Assembly (NCBI GenBank): GCA_002338515.1
Contig: DDIL01000050.1
Span: forward strand, 10,811-59,866
Length of the DNA stretch: 49,056 nt
Source of the DNA: Glaciecola sp. UBA1851
GTDB lineage: Bacteria > Pseudomonadota > Gammaproteobacteria > Enterobacterales > Alteromonadaceae
Reading direction: 5' to 3'
This document shows positions 9,692-18,666 of this stretch, one piece after another. Every line of letters begins with the position of its first letter. Position 1 is the first letter of the stretch. Both the position numbers and the translations under genes were made by a program. The notes under the pieces were generated by a model. The model was not told the DNA's origin. It ran no database searches and saw nothing but the letters and a program-made list of their open reading frames with translations.

Positions 9692-12600
9692 ATGTTTAAA
9701 AATAAATTCAGCCTCTTCATAGTAGCGTTTGCTATGGGTTTTATGATCAGTTTTACTGCAGCAGGTGATGATCTTGAAATATATTTAGGCGCTAACACTA
9801 CTCAGGTTACTTATAAGCCTAACGTGCTATTTATCATGGATACATCGGGCAGTATGTCTGGAAGAGATGGCACATCAACTACAAGAATGCAAAAGGTGCA
9901 GGATGCGCTGCGTAATGCCTTAAGTAGCGCGACAAACATTAATGCGGGCCTAATGAGGTTTTCAGACTATGGTGGGCCTATATTGTTTCCTGTACGAGAT
10001 ATCGATTCCCCGGTATCGCCTGAATTGGTTATTCCTATCACTGCAGGTAATGATGATGCTTACGAGATTGATGGGTCTATGTACAGAAGCGAGCAGTCGT
10101 TAGTACTATCGCAAGGCACAAAAACTGTTTATACAGGCCTGCGGTTCAGAGAGCTTTCTATTCCAAGGGGCGCCGTTATTACAAGCGCTGTTTTGCGCTT
10201 CACTTCAGAAGGATATGATATTCCTTTAACAAGCTTTAAAATTAAAGCAGAAAGCGTTGGAAATGCTCCGGAATTTAGTGGTTCAAATAATGACATCTCA
10301 AGCAGAACTTTAACCAATAATGAAGTTATTTGGGATACAGATAATGAGTTCCCTTTTTGGTCAGAAATAATTGCGACACCTGATCTTACACCAGTGATTC
10401 AAGAAATAATTAACAACAATGATTGGTGTGGAGGTAATAATCTTGCAATAGTACTAGAGTCTAGTAGTGATGACTCCTCTTCTGATCGTAGCGCAATATC
10501 GCATAATTACGGCAGTGGCCAAGCTCCTCAATTAGTCATTACTTATGATGAATCAACAGCTACAGGTTGTGTAGGAGATAAGTTTACCTACCAAGTTACC
10601 AGTCAGAGAAATAATGCTGAAGAGCGTTCCAATGGTTATCAAAACACAGGTTCAGAACTTTCAATCAAAAGCAATAACAACGCTTATATTGGCATTCGGT
10701 TTGAAAATATAGCGGTAACTCAGGGTGCAACTATTAAAGATGCATATTTAGAGTTCACAGCAAATTCGAACTTTACTAGCAATGGTGCAACTATGTTGAT
10801 AAGAGGGGTAAATCAGAACAACCCCGGGAATTATAAGAACTACAAACGGTATTTGTTACGAGATAAACCTAAAACTTCTGCAAGCGTTACTTGGTCTAAT
10901 ATCCCTAAATGGTATAGAAATGGCGTATACAAAAGCCCTTCAGTCAAAGATATTGTTCAAGAAATTGTAAATAGAGGGGGTTGGGATATTGGTAATAGCA
11001 TGATGATGGTGTTATCCAATTTTAACTCGGTAAAACGTGGAGCCTATACATATAGCGGTAAACCATCAGGTGCACCAAAGCTTGTAATTGAGTTTGAAGG
11101 CAACGCTACGCCCGGCACGTCGTCTACTGTTAGACAACACTTAATCAGTAAGGTAGACGAACTGACAACAAATGGCATGACCCCTATAGTTGATACCTTG
11201 TATGAAGCATCATTGTATTTTGGAGGAAAAGATGTTGATTATGGTAGAAAACGAGGTGAAAGTAATGTTGGTAACTCGGTAAGACAAGCCACTCGTGTGA
11301 GCCATCGATCGTCATATCTCGGTGCTGATCCTGTTCGACCAAATGGTTGCAACGATGACAATTTAAGTAGTTCAAATTGTAGAGAAGAGTACATTCCTTT
11401 AGGGGCAAAATATATTAGTCCTATACAAGACCTTCAGTGTCAAACTAACAATCATATCGTTTTATTGTCTGATGGTCAGGCTAACAACAACCATTCAGTT
11501 TCTAAGATACAAAGCTTATTAGGTAAGTCTTGTATTGGTGGTGGCGGTGAAAAATGCGGATTGGACTTAGTTAAAAACATTTCAGATGCGGGTGACTCGG
11601 TCATAGATGCAAGGGTTATTACTCACACTATTGGATTCTCAGCCAATCAACAAGCCAATAATTTTCTTAATCAACTTTCCCTGCAAAGTGGAGGGGGGTT
11701 TTATACAGCTAATGATTCAGATGAACTCCTAACGGCGTTTGAAACCATACTTAGGCAAGTTAAAGATGTAAACTCAACCTTTGTATCTCCTGGAGTAGCA
11801 GTAAACCAATTAAATCGTTTATCTCACAGAGACGAGCTGTATTTTGCATTATTTAAACCTGCTGAGGGTACGCTATGGCCAGGTAATTTGAAGAAGTATA
11901 AGATATCTGGTAATCAAGTTTTAGATAAAAATGGTTTGCCTGCGGTTGATTCTGGTACCGGTTTTTTCTCAGAAAATAGTCATAGTTATTGGTCTACGTT
12001 AGCTGATGGAAATGATGTGCGTCAAGGTGGTGCAGCGAGCAAATTAAATCTATCAAGAGATGTATTCTTTTTTGATAACACGCCAGGCAGTATTAAATCG
12101 CAAAGTAATATTGTTGATGAAGACAATAGCAATATTTCTCAATTAGATGTTGCGACTAATACCTTGCCTGAGCCAGAGTTATTGCGAACGGAAGTACTTA
12201 AATGGGCGAGGGGAGTTGATGTCCTTGATGACGATGGAGATGGCTCTACTTCCGATGTGCGCGAAGCTATGGGTGATCCAATTCATTCTCAACCTGTGAT
12301 TGTTAACTATGGTGAAAATGATAGTGCCATTTATGTTGCTACTAACCAAGGCTTCCTGCATTCATTTGATGCGTACGATGGAAGTGAAAATTTTGCAATT
12401 ATTCCTAAAGAACTATTAGCCAACTTATATGAGTTTTACAGGGATGGTTCGACTTTCAATCATGTTTATGGGTTGGATGGCGATATTGTTGCACGTTATG
12501 TTAATAACAAAATATATTTATATGTAGGCATGAGGCGAGGTGGAAACAATTACTATGTGTTTGATGTTACCAGTAAAACAGACCCTAAATTAGTATTTAC

Positions 12601-13783
12601 TGTAAATGGTGGTGAAGGCGACTTTACTAACCTAGGTCAAACATGGTCTCGACCCATCATTACGAAGATAAATATTGGCGGCTCAGTCAAACATGTAATG
12701 ATTGTTGGAGGTGGCTACGATGAACTTCAAGATGAAAAGGAATTTAGGAGTGAAGATATTCTCGGTAATAGTATTTACATTATTGATGCGGAAAATGGCA
12801 ACTTGTTATGGAGTGCAAGTAAAGAAGACGCAGACTTAACCATTGATTCAATGAATTATAGTATTCCTGCAAGAGTATCAGCTATTGATCGCAATAATGA
12901 CGGATTAGCAGATCATTTATATGTAGCGGATATGGGCGGACAACTATTTAGGTTTGATATATATAATGGTGAGCCAATTAATGACCTTATTCAAGGCGGG
13001 CTGTTGGCTACATTCAGTGGCGATACGCCTGAAACCAATAGACGTTTTTATTATGGCGCAGATGTAAGTGAGATCCTTTTAGGTGATGAGCAGTTTTATG
13101 GTGTTGCTATTGGTTCTGGTTATAGAGCAGGCCCTCTTAATACGACGATTGAAGACGAGTTCTACATGATAAAAGATACAGGTGTGTTTAATATGGACGA
13201 AAATGGCAAATTTAAACTGCCTTCTTCTCCATTAACACAATCTGATCTCTATGATGCAACTAATCATTTATTAACATCAGAAAATGATACTGAAAAAGAG
13301 CTTGAAATGAATAAGTTTGCTGATAAACAAGGTTGGATGATTCGTTTAACTCAAGGCGGAGAGAAAGTGCTAGCATCTCCTTTGATACTCGATTACAAAA
13401 TATTCTTTACTACCTATTTGCCGGCGACAAGCAGTGATAGTTTGTGCGCGCCACCATCGGGAAATAGTCGTGCATATTTGGTGAATCTGCTCAACGGTAA
13501 TGCCATAACTGACTTGAACCAAAATGGAGAGACTGACCCTGAAGACAGGTATGCACAATTATCACAAACAGGGATAGCACCAGACACTAAAATTCTCATC
13601 GAAAATATTGTTAAACCGGTAGTATGTTTAGGTGCAGAATGTGTTTCTGCTGTCATTGAAACCGACGAGGATGGAAATCAAGTTGCATGTGGTACAGAGT
13701 TTGAGTGCTTGGCGCAAAATATATATGGTGAATTTGAGCGTGTGCAAAAAGACATTTGGAAGACTGAAATTGAAAAGCCATAA
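9692..13783 (+). CDS. pilY1: Type IV pilus tip adhesin PilY1 with split vWA domain
   Basis: PilY1 is a secreted pilus-tip protein involved in adhesion, surface sensing and pilus dynamics. The protein has 1363 residues. A Sec signal peptide ends near residue 24 (FTAA/GDD). A von Willebrand A domain starts with the MIDAS-type D50-x-S-x-S, but residues about 130-470 are two repeated modules (RFRELSIPRGAVI and RFENIAVTQGATI). The A domain resumes at about 473 and contains HIVLLSDGQ near 588. The C-terminal PilY1 beta-propeller covers roughly 850-1250 with GDPIHSQPV and the calcium loop D1066-RNNDGLAD. A further D/N-rich loop DLNQNGETDPED lies near 1273. The ATG at 9692 has GAGG eight bases upstream; a GTG at 9602 would add 30 residues lacking signal-peptide character. 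Confidence 0.93.
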   Translation: MFKNKFSLFIVAFAMGFMISFTAAGDDLEIYLGANTTQVTYKPNVLFIMDTSGSMSGRDGTSTTRMQKVQDALRNALSSATNINAGLMRFSDYGGPILFPVRDIDSPVSPELVIPITAGNDDAYEIDGSMYRSEQSLVLSQGTKTVYTGLRFRELSIPRGAVITSAVLRFTSEGYDIPLTSFKIKAESVGNAPEFSGSNNDISSRTLTNNEVIWDTDNEFPFWSEIIATPDLTPVIQEIINNNDWCGGNNLAIVLESSSDDSSSDRSAISHNYGSGQAPQLVITYDESTATGCVGDKFTYQVTSQRNNAEERSNGYQNTGSELSIKSNNNAYIGIRFENIAVTQGATIKDAYLEFTANSNFTSNGATMLIRGVNQNNPGNYKNYKRYLLRDKPKTSASVTWSNIPKWYRNGVYKSPSVKDIVQEIVNRGGWDIGNSMMMVLSNFNSVKRGAYTYSGKPSGAPKLVIEFEGNATPGTSSTVRQHLISKVDELTTNGMTPIVDTLYEASLYFGGKDVDYGRKRGESNVGNSVRQATRVSHRSSYLGADPVRPNGCNDDNLSSSNCREEYIPLGAKYISPIQDLQCQTNNHIVLLSDGQANNNHSVSKIQSLLGKSCIGGGGEKCGLDLVKNISDAGDSVIDARVITHTIGFSANQQANNFLNQLSLQSGGGFYTANDSDELLTAFETILRQVKDVNSTFVSPGVAVNQLNRLSHRDELYFALFKPAEGTLWPGNLKKYKISGNQVLDKNGLPAVDSGTGFFSENSHSYWSTLADGNDVRQGGAASKLNLSRDVFFFDNTPGSIKSQSNIVDEDNSNISQLDVATNTLPEPELLRTEVLKWARGVDVLDDDGDGSTSDVREAMGDPIHSQPVIVNYGENDSAIYVATNQGFLHSFDAYDGSENFAIIPKELLANLYEFYRDGSTFNHVYGLDGDIVARYVNNKIYLYVGMRRGGNNYYVFDVTSKTDPKLVFTVNGGEGDFTNLGQTWSRPIITKINIGGSVKHVMIVGGGYDELQDEKEFRSEDILGNSIYIIDAENGNLLWSASKEDADLTIDSMNYSIPARVSAIDRNNDGLADHLYVADMGGQLFRFDIYNGEPINDLIQGGLLATFSGDTPETNRRFYYGADVSEILLGDEQFYGVAIGSGYRAGPLNTTIEDEFYMIKDTGVFNMDENGKFKLPSSPLTQSDLYDATNHLLTSENDTEKELEMNKFADKQGWMIRLTQGGEKVLASPLILDYKIFFTTYLPATSSDSLCAPPSGNSRAYLVNLLNGNAITDLNQNGETDPEDRYAQLSQTGIAPDTKILIENIVKPVVCLGAECVSAVIETDEDGNQVACGTEFECLAQNIYGEFERVQKDIWKTEIEKP

Positions 13784-13796
13784 AAGGTGGCTTTTC
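13773..13796 (+). terminator. Hairpin at end of pilY1
   Basis: AAAAGCCA (13773-13780) and TGGCTTTT (13788-13795) form an 8-bp stem around the pilY1 stop codon. There is only a short T run within the stem, so it may be a weak terminator or an attenuator that lowers pilY1-to-pilE read-through. Confidence 0.4.
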
Positions 13797-13913
13797 AGCA
13801 AAGCAATTATGTATGGTAAAAAATGACTTTATTGTATTAATTGCTTTTATAATAACCGAAGGTTTGGACATTTCCTTTTGTAATTTGAATGTCTATGAAT
13901 AATGAGAATACCC

Positions 13914-14375
13914 ATGAAAAAAAGAAATGAAAAAGGCTTCACCTTAACCGAACTAATGGTTGTAGTAGCCATAATAGGCATTATTGCCTCTGTTGCTTAT
14001 CCAAGTTATCAAGGAATGATTGCCAGTGGTGCAAGAGGTGCGGTGCAAGCTGATTTAATGGGGTTTGCTAGTGCAATGGAACGACATAGTGCATCTAACT
14101 TTAGTTATGAGGGCGCTGGTTTTGGAGGAGCTGATACCGGTAAGCCAGGAATCTATGCTGCGCATTCACCCGCAAATGAACCTGCGGCTAACAAAAAGTA
14201 TGACTTAACAATAGATAGTGCTGATGGTCAAACGTATATTCTTAAAGCGACGCCTGTGGCTGGCTCTGTAGTAGATGGTTCAGGTGATTTGTTTATTCAT
14301 AGTGATGGTAGGAAGGCTTGGGATAGAAATTCAGATGGTACTGTTGCTATCGCGGAGTTTTGTTGGAGTTGTTAA
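13914..14375 (+). CDS. pilE: Type IV pilus minor pilin PilE-like
   Basis: This is a 153-residue type IV pilin. The eight-residue leader MKKRNEKG is followed by FTLTE (glutamate at mature position 5) and a hydrophobic helix LMVVVAIIGIIASVAYPSYQ. The family trait AVQADLMGFASAMERH follows. The C-terminus carries a close cysteine pair (CWSC). The ATG at 13902 would add four residues; 13914 is preferred because GAGAA lies about six bases upstream. It is 130 bp after pilY1, so it may have its own promoter or be expressed by read-through. Its place in the locus suggests the minor pilin PilE rather than the major subunit, though the latter cannot be excluded. Confidence 0.85.
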   Translation: MKKRNEKGFTLTELMVVVAIIGIIASVAYPSYQGMIASGARGAVQADLMGFASAMERHSASNFSYEGAGFGGADTGKPGIYAAHSPANEPAANKKYDLTIDSADGQTYILKATPVAGSVVDGSGDLFIHSDGRKAWDRNSDGTVAIAEFCWSC

Positions 14376-14490
14376 ACTCCAGATAAATATAAATGTCTTA
14401 AATTGCTGTTTTATTTGATTAAATTAAATATTCTACTATTGTAAAAGAACAAACATTTAGTCGAGTCAAACATATCAAGTTAAAAACGCC

Positions 14491-14496
14491 TATAAT
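14491..14496 (+). promoter_or_regulatory. Candidate -10 element before PAS-GGDEF-EAL gene
   Basis: A perfect TATAAT lies 42 bp before the start codon at 14538. No good -35 is visible at normal spacing. Between pilE and this site is a small dyad (TGGAGTT 14364-14370 and AACTCCA 14375-14381) spanning the pilE stop, without a T run. Confidence 0.35.
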
Positions 14497-14537
14497 TGGG
14501 TCGTCAGCATTACTCATTTTTATGATGGATTCATAAT

Positions 14538-16271
14538 ATGAGTATGCATGATACCATCTTCAATGACTCTGATAATATATCATCTATTCCATTACAATTA
14601 TCACATTTCGTTATTATTGATCATCTTCCTATTGCTGCTATTCACCTTGATTTAGAATGGAATTGCTTACATGTAAATGGCAGATGGACCGAGCTAACAC
14701 AAAACTCCTACGAACTATCTATTGGTCAGGGCTGGACTAATTGTATTGTTGCAGATGATGTTTCAATTTTGTTCAATCATCTATTTACCAAAATTCGTTT
14801 GGATGACGTTATTAAACAAGATATTAGGCTAATTACTAAAAATGGAGAAGTGCATTGGGTTGAGTTTAAAGCCAATGAAGTATTTGATAAGAATAAACAA
14901 TTAGTCGCTTATATTGGTCTAATCTCAGATGTCACTAGAAGTAATCAATTTACTCGTCAACTAAATAAATTATCTAAATTAGATCCACTCACTGGGTTGA
15001 TGAATAGGAAAGCATTTTCTGATTTATTGAAGCAACGCTATTTACGCGCATTAGATAATAGCGAATCACTTTCATTATTGATAATCAATATCGACGATTT
15101 CAAATTAATAAATAGTACATTTGGTCATCATATCGGTGACAAAGTGATAAGAAATACTGGCTCTAGATTAAATACTTTAGTTGCCCAAGGTGATGTTATT
15201 TGTCGCTTTAATGGCGACGAATTTGTTATTTTATTCAACCGTGTATTGTCTCAAAGTCAAATTAATGTAATTGCAACTAATTTAATCAATAATGTGAATC
15301 GCAAAATGCGGTTTGAACTGAAAGAAATTTCAATTCAAATATGTATCGGGGGCGCAAAAGTTTATCCACATCAGTGTGAGTTTCATGATATTTTTAAACA
15401 AGTCGAACACGCTTTACATACAGCTAAAGCAATAGGCAAAAATTCATATTATTTTTATCAATCACAAATTCAAAGCAAAACAACCAACAAGCGTCAGTTG
15501 CTATCTTCTTTACATCAAGGTTTATATAACAACAAATTCAATCTGGTTTATCAGCCAATTATTTGTGCAAAAACAGGTAATTTAGTGTCAATGGAAACCT
15601 TAATCCGTTTTAGCGATGATGATAAAAATTATCTTATGCCAGACAACTTTATCCCCGTTCTGGAAGAATCAGGTTTAATCATAGAGGTTGGAAGTTGGAT
15701 TATAGAAACTGCTTGTAAACAAACTAGTCAATGGATAAAAAGTGGCAATTTTCCAGTAAACGGTTATGTCTCAATTAACGTATCAGCCAAACAACTTACA
15801 GAGAAGTCATTCGTATCTTTTGTGCTCAAAACGATAAGGAAATATGATATTACACCAAAAAATATTGTCATTGAAGTAACTGAAACTAGTATTATTAGTG
15901 ACCCTAAAGAGGCAAGTAAAATACTCGCTTTACTAAGGCAGAGTGGTATTCGAATAGCGCTTGATGATTTTGGAACAGGATATTGTTCTTTAAACTACCT
16001 ACAACAATACAATTTTGACGTTATTAAAATTGACAAGAGTTTTATCAATAATTTAGCGAATATTGAACAAAATTTAATAATAGTAAATGCCATAATAGGA
16101 TTGGCACAGTCGTTTGGTTTAATAGTTGTTGCAGAAGGTGTGGAAGATGAAAATCAGATAGGTTTTCTTGCTTCATTAGGTGTGAATTTTGTCCAAGGTT
16201 TCGCTATTAGTTCACCTTTGAAAACAGAAGATATGCTTGATTATATGGAAAGCCAACAATTCATTAATTAG
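14538..16271 (+). CDS. PAS-GGDEF-EAL cyclic-di-GMP signalling protein
   Basis: This is a 577-residue cytoplasmic protein with no membrane segments. A PAS domain covers about residues 20-130 (HWVEFKANEVFDKNKQLVAYIGLISDVT). A GGDEF domain follows at about 145-305, with the signature changed to N225-GDEF and no RxxD inhibitory site. An EAL domain covers about 320-565, with the signature E353-T-L. The remaining phosphodiesterase residues look intact: INVSAKQL, IEVTET, DDFGTGY, KIDKSF, AEGVE and QGF. The likely activity is c-di-GMP hydrolysis, with the GGDEF half being regulatory or weak. It sits between the pil cluster and two pseudopilin genes and ends six bases from the convergent one, which suggests but does not prove a pilus-related role. 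Confidence 0.9.
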   Translation: MSMHDTIFNDSDNISSIPLQLSHFVIIDHLPIAAIHLDLEWNCLHVNGRWTELTQNSYELSIGQGWTNCIVADDVSILFNHLFTKIRLDDVIKQDIRLITKNGEVHWVEFKANEVFDKNKQLVAYIGLISDVTRSNQFTRQLNKLSKLDPLTGLMNRKAFSDLLKQRYLRALDNSESLSLLIINIDDFKLINSTFGHHIGDKVIRNTGSRLNTLVAQGDVICRFNGDEFVILFNRVLSQSQINVIATNLINNVNRKMRFELKEISIQICIGGAKVYPHQCEFHDIFKQVEHALHTAKAIGKNSYYFYQSQIQSKTTNKRQLLSSLHQGLYNNKFNLVYQPIICAKTGNLVSMETLIRFSDDDKNYLMPDNFIPVLEESGLIIEVGSWIIETACKQTSQWIKSGNFPVNGYVSINVSAKQLTEKSFVSFVLKTIRKYDITPKNIVIEVTETSIISDPKEASKILALLRQSGIRIALDDFGTGYCSLNYLQQYNFDVIKIDKSFINNLANIEQNLIIVNAIIGLAQSFGLIVVAEGVEDENQIGFLASLGVNFVQGFAISSPLKTEDMLDYMESQQFIN

Positions 16272-16277
16272 TGGTAG

Positions 16278-16838
16278 TCAAATAGCTTGGCAATCAATAT
16301 TATTATTTCCTGACGTTTCATCTATACCATCTTTATTCGAATCAATACTCAACCTAACTCTTCCTTGCAGGCTCACTACCACGGCCTTGGCATAAATACT
16401 TTCATTGGACTGAGGACAAATAATAATAGTAGCGGGTGTACTGTTCGTTCCATTTTCATAAAATACTATCGGTCTATTTGCTCCTTTTATTTTATGAAAT
16501 CTAGAAAAAAAAGATTCTGATGCGAGTAATCTTTCCGTGTGATCTAATTGTTTATTATAGTTTGAATCAATAAATACAATTAACCCGTCTTTCCAAGATT
16601 TCTGACAATGTATAAAGTTTGATGAGGGACATATCGTTACTGTATTGGCAAGACTTATTGCAGAATATCTAGCGTATCTTATAAATGAACTGGTTTTATT
16701 CATTTCAGCAATTAAACGATGTCGCTTAATTATATTATGTGCACTTGGAGCGACAACAAGAAAAACTAAACTAAATACAGCTAAAGCAATAAATAGCTCA
16801 AGAATAGTAAATCCAGAATGTTTTTTTTCTTTCAACAA
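16278..16838 (-). CDS. FimT/GspH-type pseudopilin (copy 1)
   Basis: This is a prepilin of about 186 residues. A short basic leader ending HSG is followed by FTILE (glutamate at mature 5) and a hydrophobic helix FIALAVFSLVFLVVAPSA. The FimT/GspH domain follows, with ICPSSNFIHC and a C-terminal SLQGRVRL, and a D-rich loop DSNKDGIDE like calcium loops. No ATG is available: candidate starts are TTG at 16853, 16838 and 16835. TTG at 16838 (leader of 9) is chosen because GAGG lies nine bases upstream. It is probably cotranscribed with the second copy, 134 bp upstream. Confidence 0.8.
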   Translation of the reverse strand: MLKEKKHSGFTILELFIALAVFSLVFLVVAPSAHNIIKRHRLIAEMNKTSSFIRYARYSAISLANTVTICPSSNFIHCQKSWKDGLIVFIDSNYNKQLDHTERLLASESFFSRFHKIKGANRPIVFYENGTNSTPATIIICPQSNESIYAKAVVVSLQGRVRLSIDSNKDGIDETSGNNNIDCQAI

Positions 16839-16846
16839 AACGAAAC

Positions 16847-16869
16847 GCCTCAATTACATAGATTGAGGC
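16847..16869 (-). promoter_or_regulatory. Hairpin covering the ribosome site of FimT copy 1
   Basis: GCCTCAAT (16847-16854) and ATTGAGGC (16862-16869) form a perfect 8-bp stem with a 7-base loop. Read on the minus strand, the stem is followed by T-rich GTTTCGTTTTG, so it resembles a terminator after copy 2. The same stem contains the GAGG that serves copy 1, so it could act as an attenuator. This is inferred. Confidence 0.5.
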
Positions 16870-16972
16870 ATTTTATCGGTATATTACTATTTTAATAACT
16901 GGACTATAGGTCGTTTTCTGGTGCAAAGCGCAGCAAATTTTTTACCGTATGTATTTAGTCAATAAGTTACAG

Positions 16973-17617
16973 TTAACTGCAACTCAACGCATTTCCTTCA
17001 ATGTCTTCGACTACACCGTCATTATCGCTATCAGTATTAATTTTGACTCGTCCTTGGGCATTTATACTTAAACCTTTAGCCAATTTCTCATCGTTGTCAT
17101 TTGGGCATATTTGAATATTCGTTGCTAAATTAGTTGCGCCTGAATCTCTAAATATAACACTACCACCAGGGCCTGTTATTTGATTGGTGCTGGTGATTTC
17201 TCCTGTTGTCATGAGTAAAGGTTCAGAAGTATCTCTTATATTGTTTGAATTATTATCAATAAACACTATTTTTGCACTATTCCAATTTGTTCCGCAGTTA
17301 GAAAAGTCGGAGGCGGGACAAACTACAGCATTCGCATTTTGGTCAATGGCTGTAAATCGAGCAAATTGTATTACGCCACTTAATTCGTTAATTTCAGCGG
17401 TGATTCTATTTGCTTTCACAACTTGCTGAACATTAGGCGCAACGACAGTAAGGACAATAATAACAATGGCTATGGCTACTAGCATCTCTAAGAGTGTTAA
17501 GCCAGTTTGCTTATTTAAGCTGTATACCGATCTATCAGAAAGTCTAATATTTGCATTCCAATTTTTGTTAATGTCATGCTTTGTTAACGATGTATAACTA
17601 ACTTCGCTAAATATCAC
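16973..17617 (-). CDS. FimT/GspH-type pseudopilin (copy 2), long leader
   Basis: This is a 214-residue prepilin. A 39-residue leader ends QTG, followed by LTLLE and a hydrophobic helix MLVAIAIVIIVLTVVAPNV. Then comes a FimT/GspH domain with VCPASDFSNCG, ICPNDNDEKLAKG and SINAQGRVKI, closely parallel to copy 1. A D-rich DTDSDNDGVVED loop is near the C-terminus. The start is GTG with AGGAG seven bases upstream, so the long leader is well supported. An extended -10 (TGCTATAGT) lies on this strand at 17645-17653. Confidence 0.85.
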   Translation of the reverse strand: MIFSEVSYTSLTKHDINKNWNANIRLSDRSVYSLNKQTGLTLLEMLVAIAIVIIVLTVVAPNVQQVVKANRITAEINELSGVIQFARFTAIDQNANAVVCPASDFSNCGTNWNSAKIVFIDNNSNNIRDTSEPLLMTTGEITSTNQITGPGGSVIFRDSGATNLATNIQICPNDNDEKLAKGLSINAQGRVKINTDSDNDGVVEDIEGNALSCS

Positions 17618-17644
17618 TTCACTACTCCTAAAAAATACAGGTAA

Positions 17645-17653
17645 ACTATAGCA
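17645..17653 (-). promoter_or_regulatory. Putative extended -10 promoter for FimT copy 2
   Basis: On the minus strand TGCTATAGT fits the extended -10 pattern (TGnTATAAT with one mismatch), 27 bp before the GTG start. The -35 region is poor, which is tolerated with an extended -10. The divergent nadE promoter was not identified in this 193-bp gap. Confidence 0.4.
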
Positions 17654-17810
17654 TGATGGATATCAACAATCCGTATCGCTATAAAACCACAATTAGTTGT
17701 TTTCATACCTTGTCTTTTGGGTTGATGAGAATTAAAAACAAAAAACACAAATTAATGGTTGATGATTATTTTATCGGCAGAGTAGTCAAAAACAAAACTT
17801 GGAGCTTTTG

Positions 17811-18662
17811 ATGAACAAACAATCAATAATAAATGAAATGCGAGTTCAGCCTCAAATTGATGCTGAGTTTGAAATAGAAAGGAGGGTAAGTTTTATAAAG
17901 CAGCAGCTTATTCAATCTAAAATGAATTGTTTGGTGTTGGGTATCAGTGGTGGTATTGACTCATGCACGCTTGGTAAATTAGCGCAACTTGCGGTTGACG
18001 AATTGAACCTTGAAAAACAAGATGGTGCTAATTATCGTTTTATTGCAGTGCGCTTACCTTATGATGTTCAGGCAGATGAGGCGGATGCTCAAGCAAGTAT
18101 TGACTTTATCCAACCAAGTTTATCTGTGACCGCTAACGTAAAGGCAGGAGCTGACGCAATACACGAAAGTGCAGTTGCGGCGTTAACAGAAGCATCTGAA
18201 TATCAGCAAAATCCAATCAATGCAGTACTTGATGATTTTGTAAAAGGGAACGCAAAAGCCCGAACAAGAATGGCGATTCAATATGATATTGCTGGGTTGA
18301 CCAATGGATTGGTATTAGGAACAGATCATTCTGCAGAAAATATTACGGGGTTTTATACTAAATATGGTGACGGCGCCTGCGATTTAGCGCCTTTATTCGG
18401 ATTAAGCAAAAGACAGGTCCGTCAACTTGCCCAGCATTTAGGCGCGCCATACAATATTATTGAGAAACCACCAACAGCTGATTTAGAATCACTAAACCCA
18501 CAACTTGCCGACGAAGCTTCTCTAGGTTTAAGCTATAATCAAATTGATGACTTCTTGGAAGGTAAAAGTTCTGACAATGACGCAGACAATAAACTAGTAA
18601 AAATATTTAATAAAACGCAACATAAACGCGTGCCTATACCCACTATATACGACAGCGAGTAA
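17811..18662 (+). CDS. nadE: NH3-dependent NAD synthetase
   Basis: NadE converts deamido-NAD to NAD using ammonia and ATP. The 283 residues are close to E. coli (275), with no glutaminase domain. Seen are the ATP pyrophosphatase P-loop GISGGIDSC (about residues 43-51), VGTDHSAENITGFYTKYGDG-type residues and the C-terminal KRVPIPTIYD. The ATG at 17811 has GGAG six bases upstream; a TTG at 17799 overlaps that ribosome site and is rejected. glnB starts 4 bp downstream, so the two are very likely one operon. Confidence 0.95.
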   Translation: MNKQSIINEMRVQPQIDAEFEIERRVSFIKQQLIQSKMNCLVLGISGGIDSCTLGKLAQLAVDELNLEKQDGANYRFIAVRLPYDVQADEADAQASIDFIQPSLSVTANVKAGADAIHESAVAALTEASEYQQNPINAVLDDFVKGNAKARTRMAIQYDIAGLTNGLVLGTDHSAENITGFYTKYGDGACDLAPLFGLSKRQVRQLAQHLGAPYNIIEKPPTADLESLNPQLADEASLGLSYNQIDDFLEGKSSDNDADNKLVKIFNKTQHKRVPIPTIYDSE

Positions 18663-18666
18663 AATA

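Noticed and set aside
7548..14375. Type II secretion pseudopilins instead of type IV pilus genes
   Set aside because: PilY1 and the PilV-PilW-PilX order are specific for type IV pili; no gsp gene for an outer membrane or ATPase part is present.
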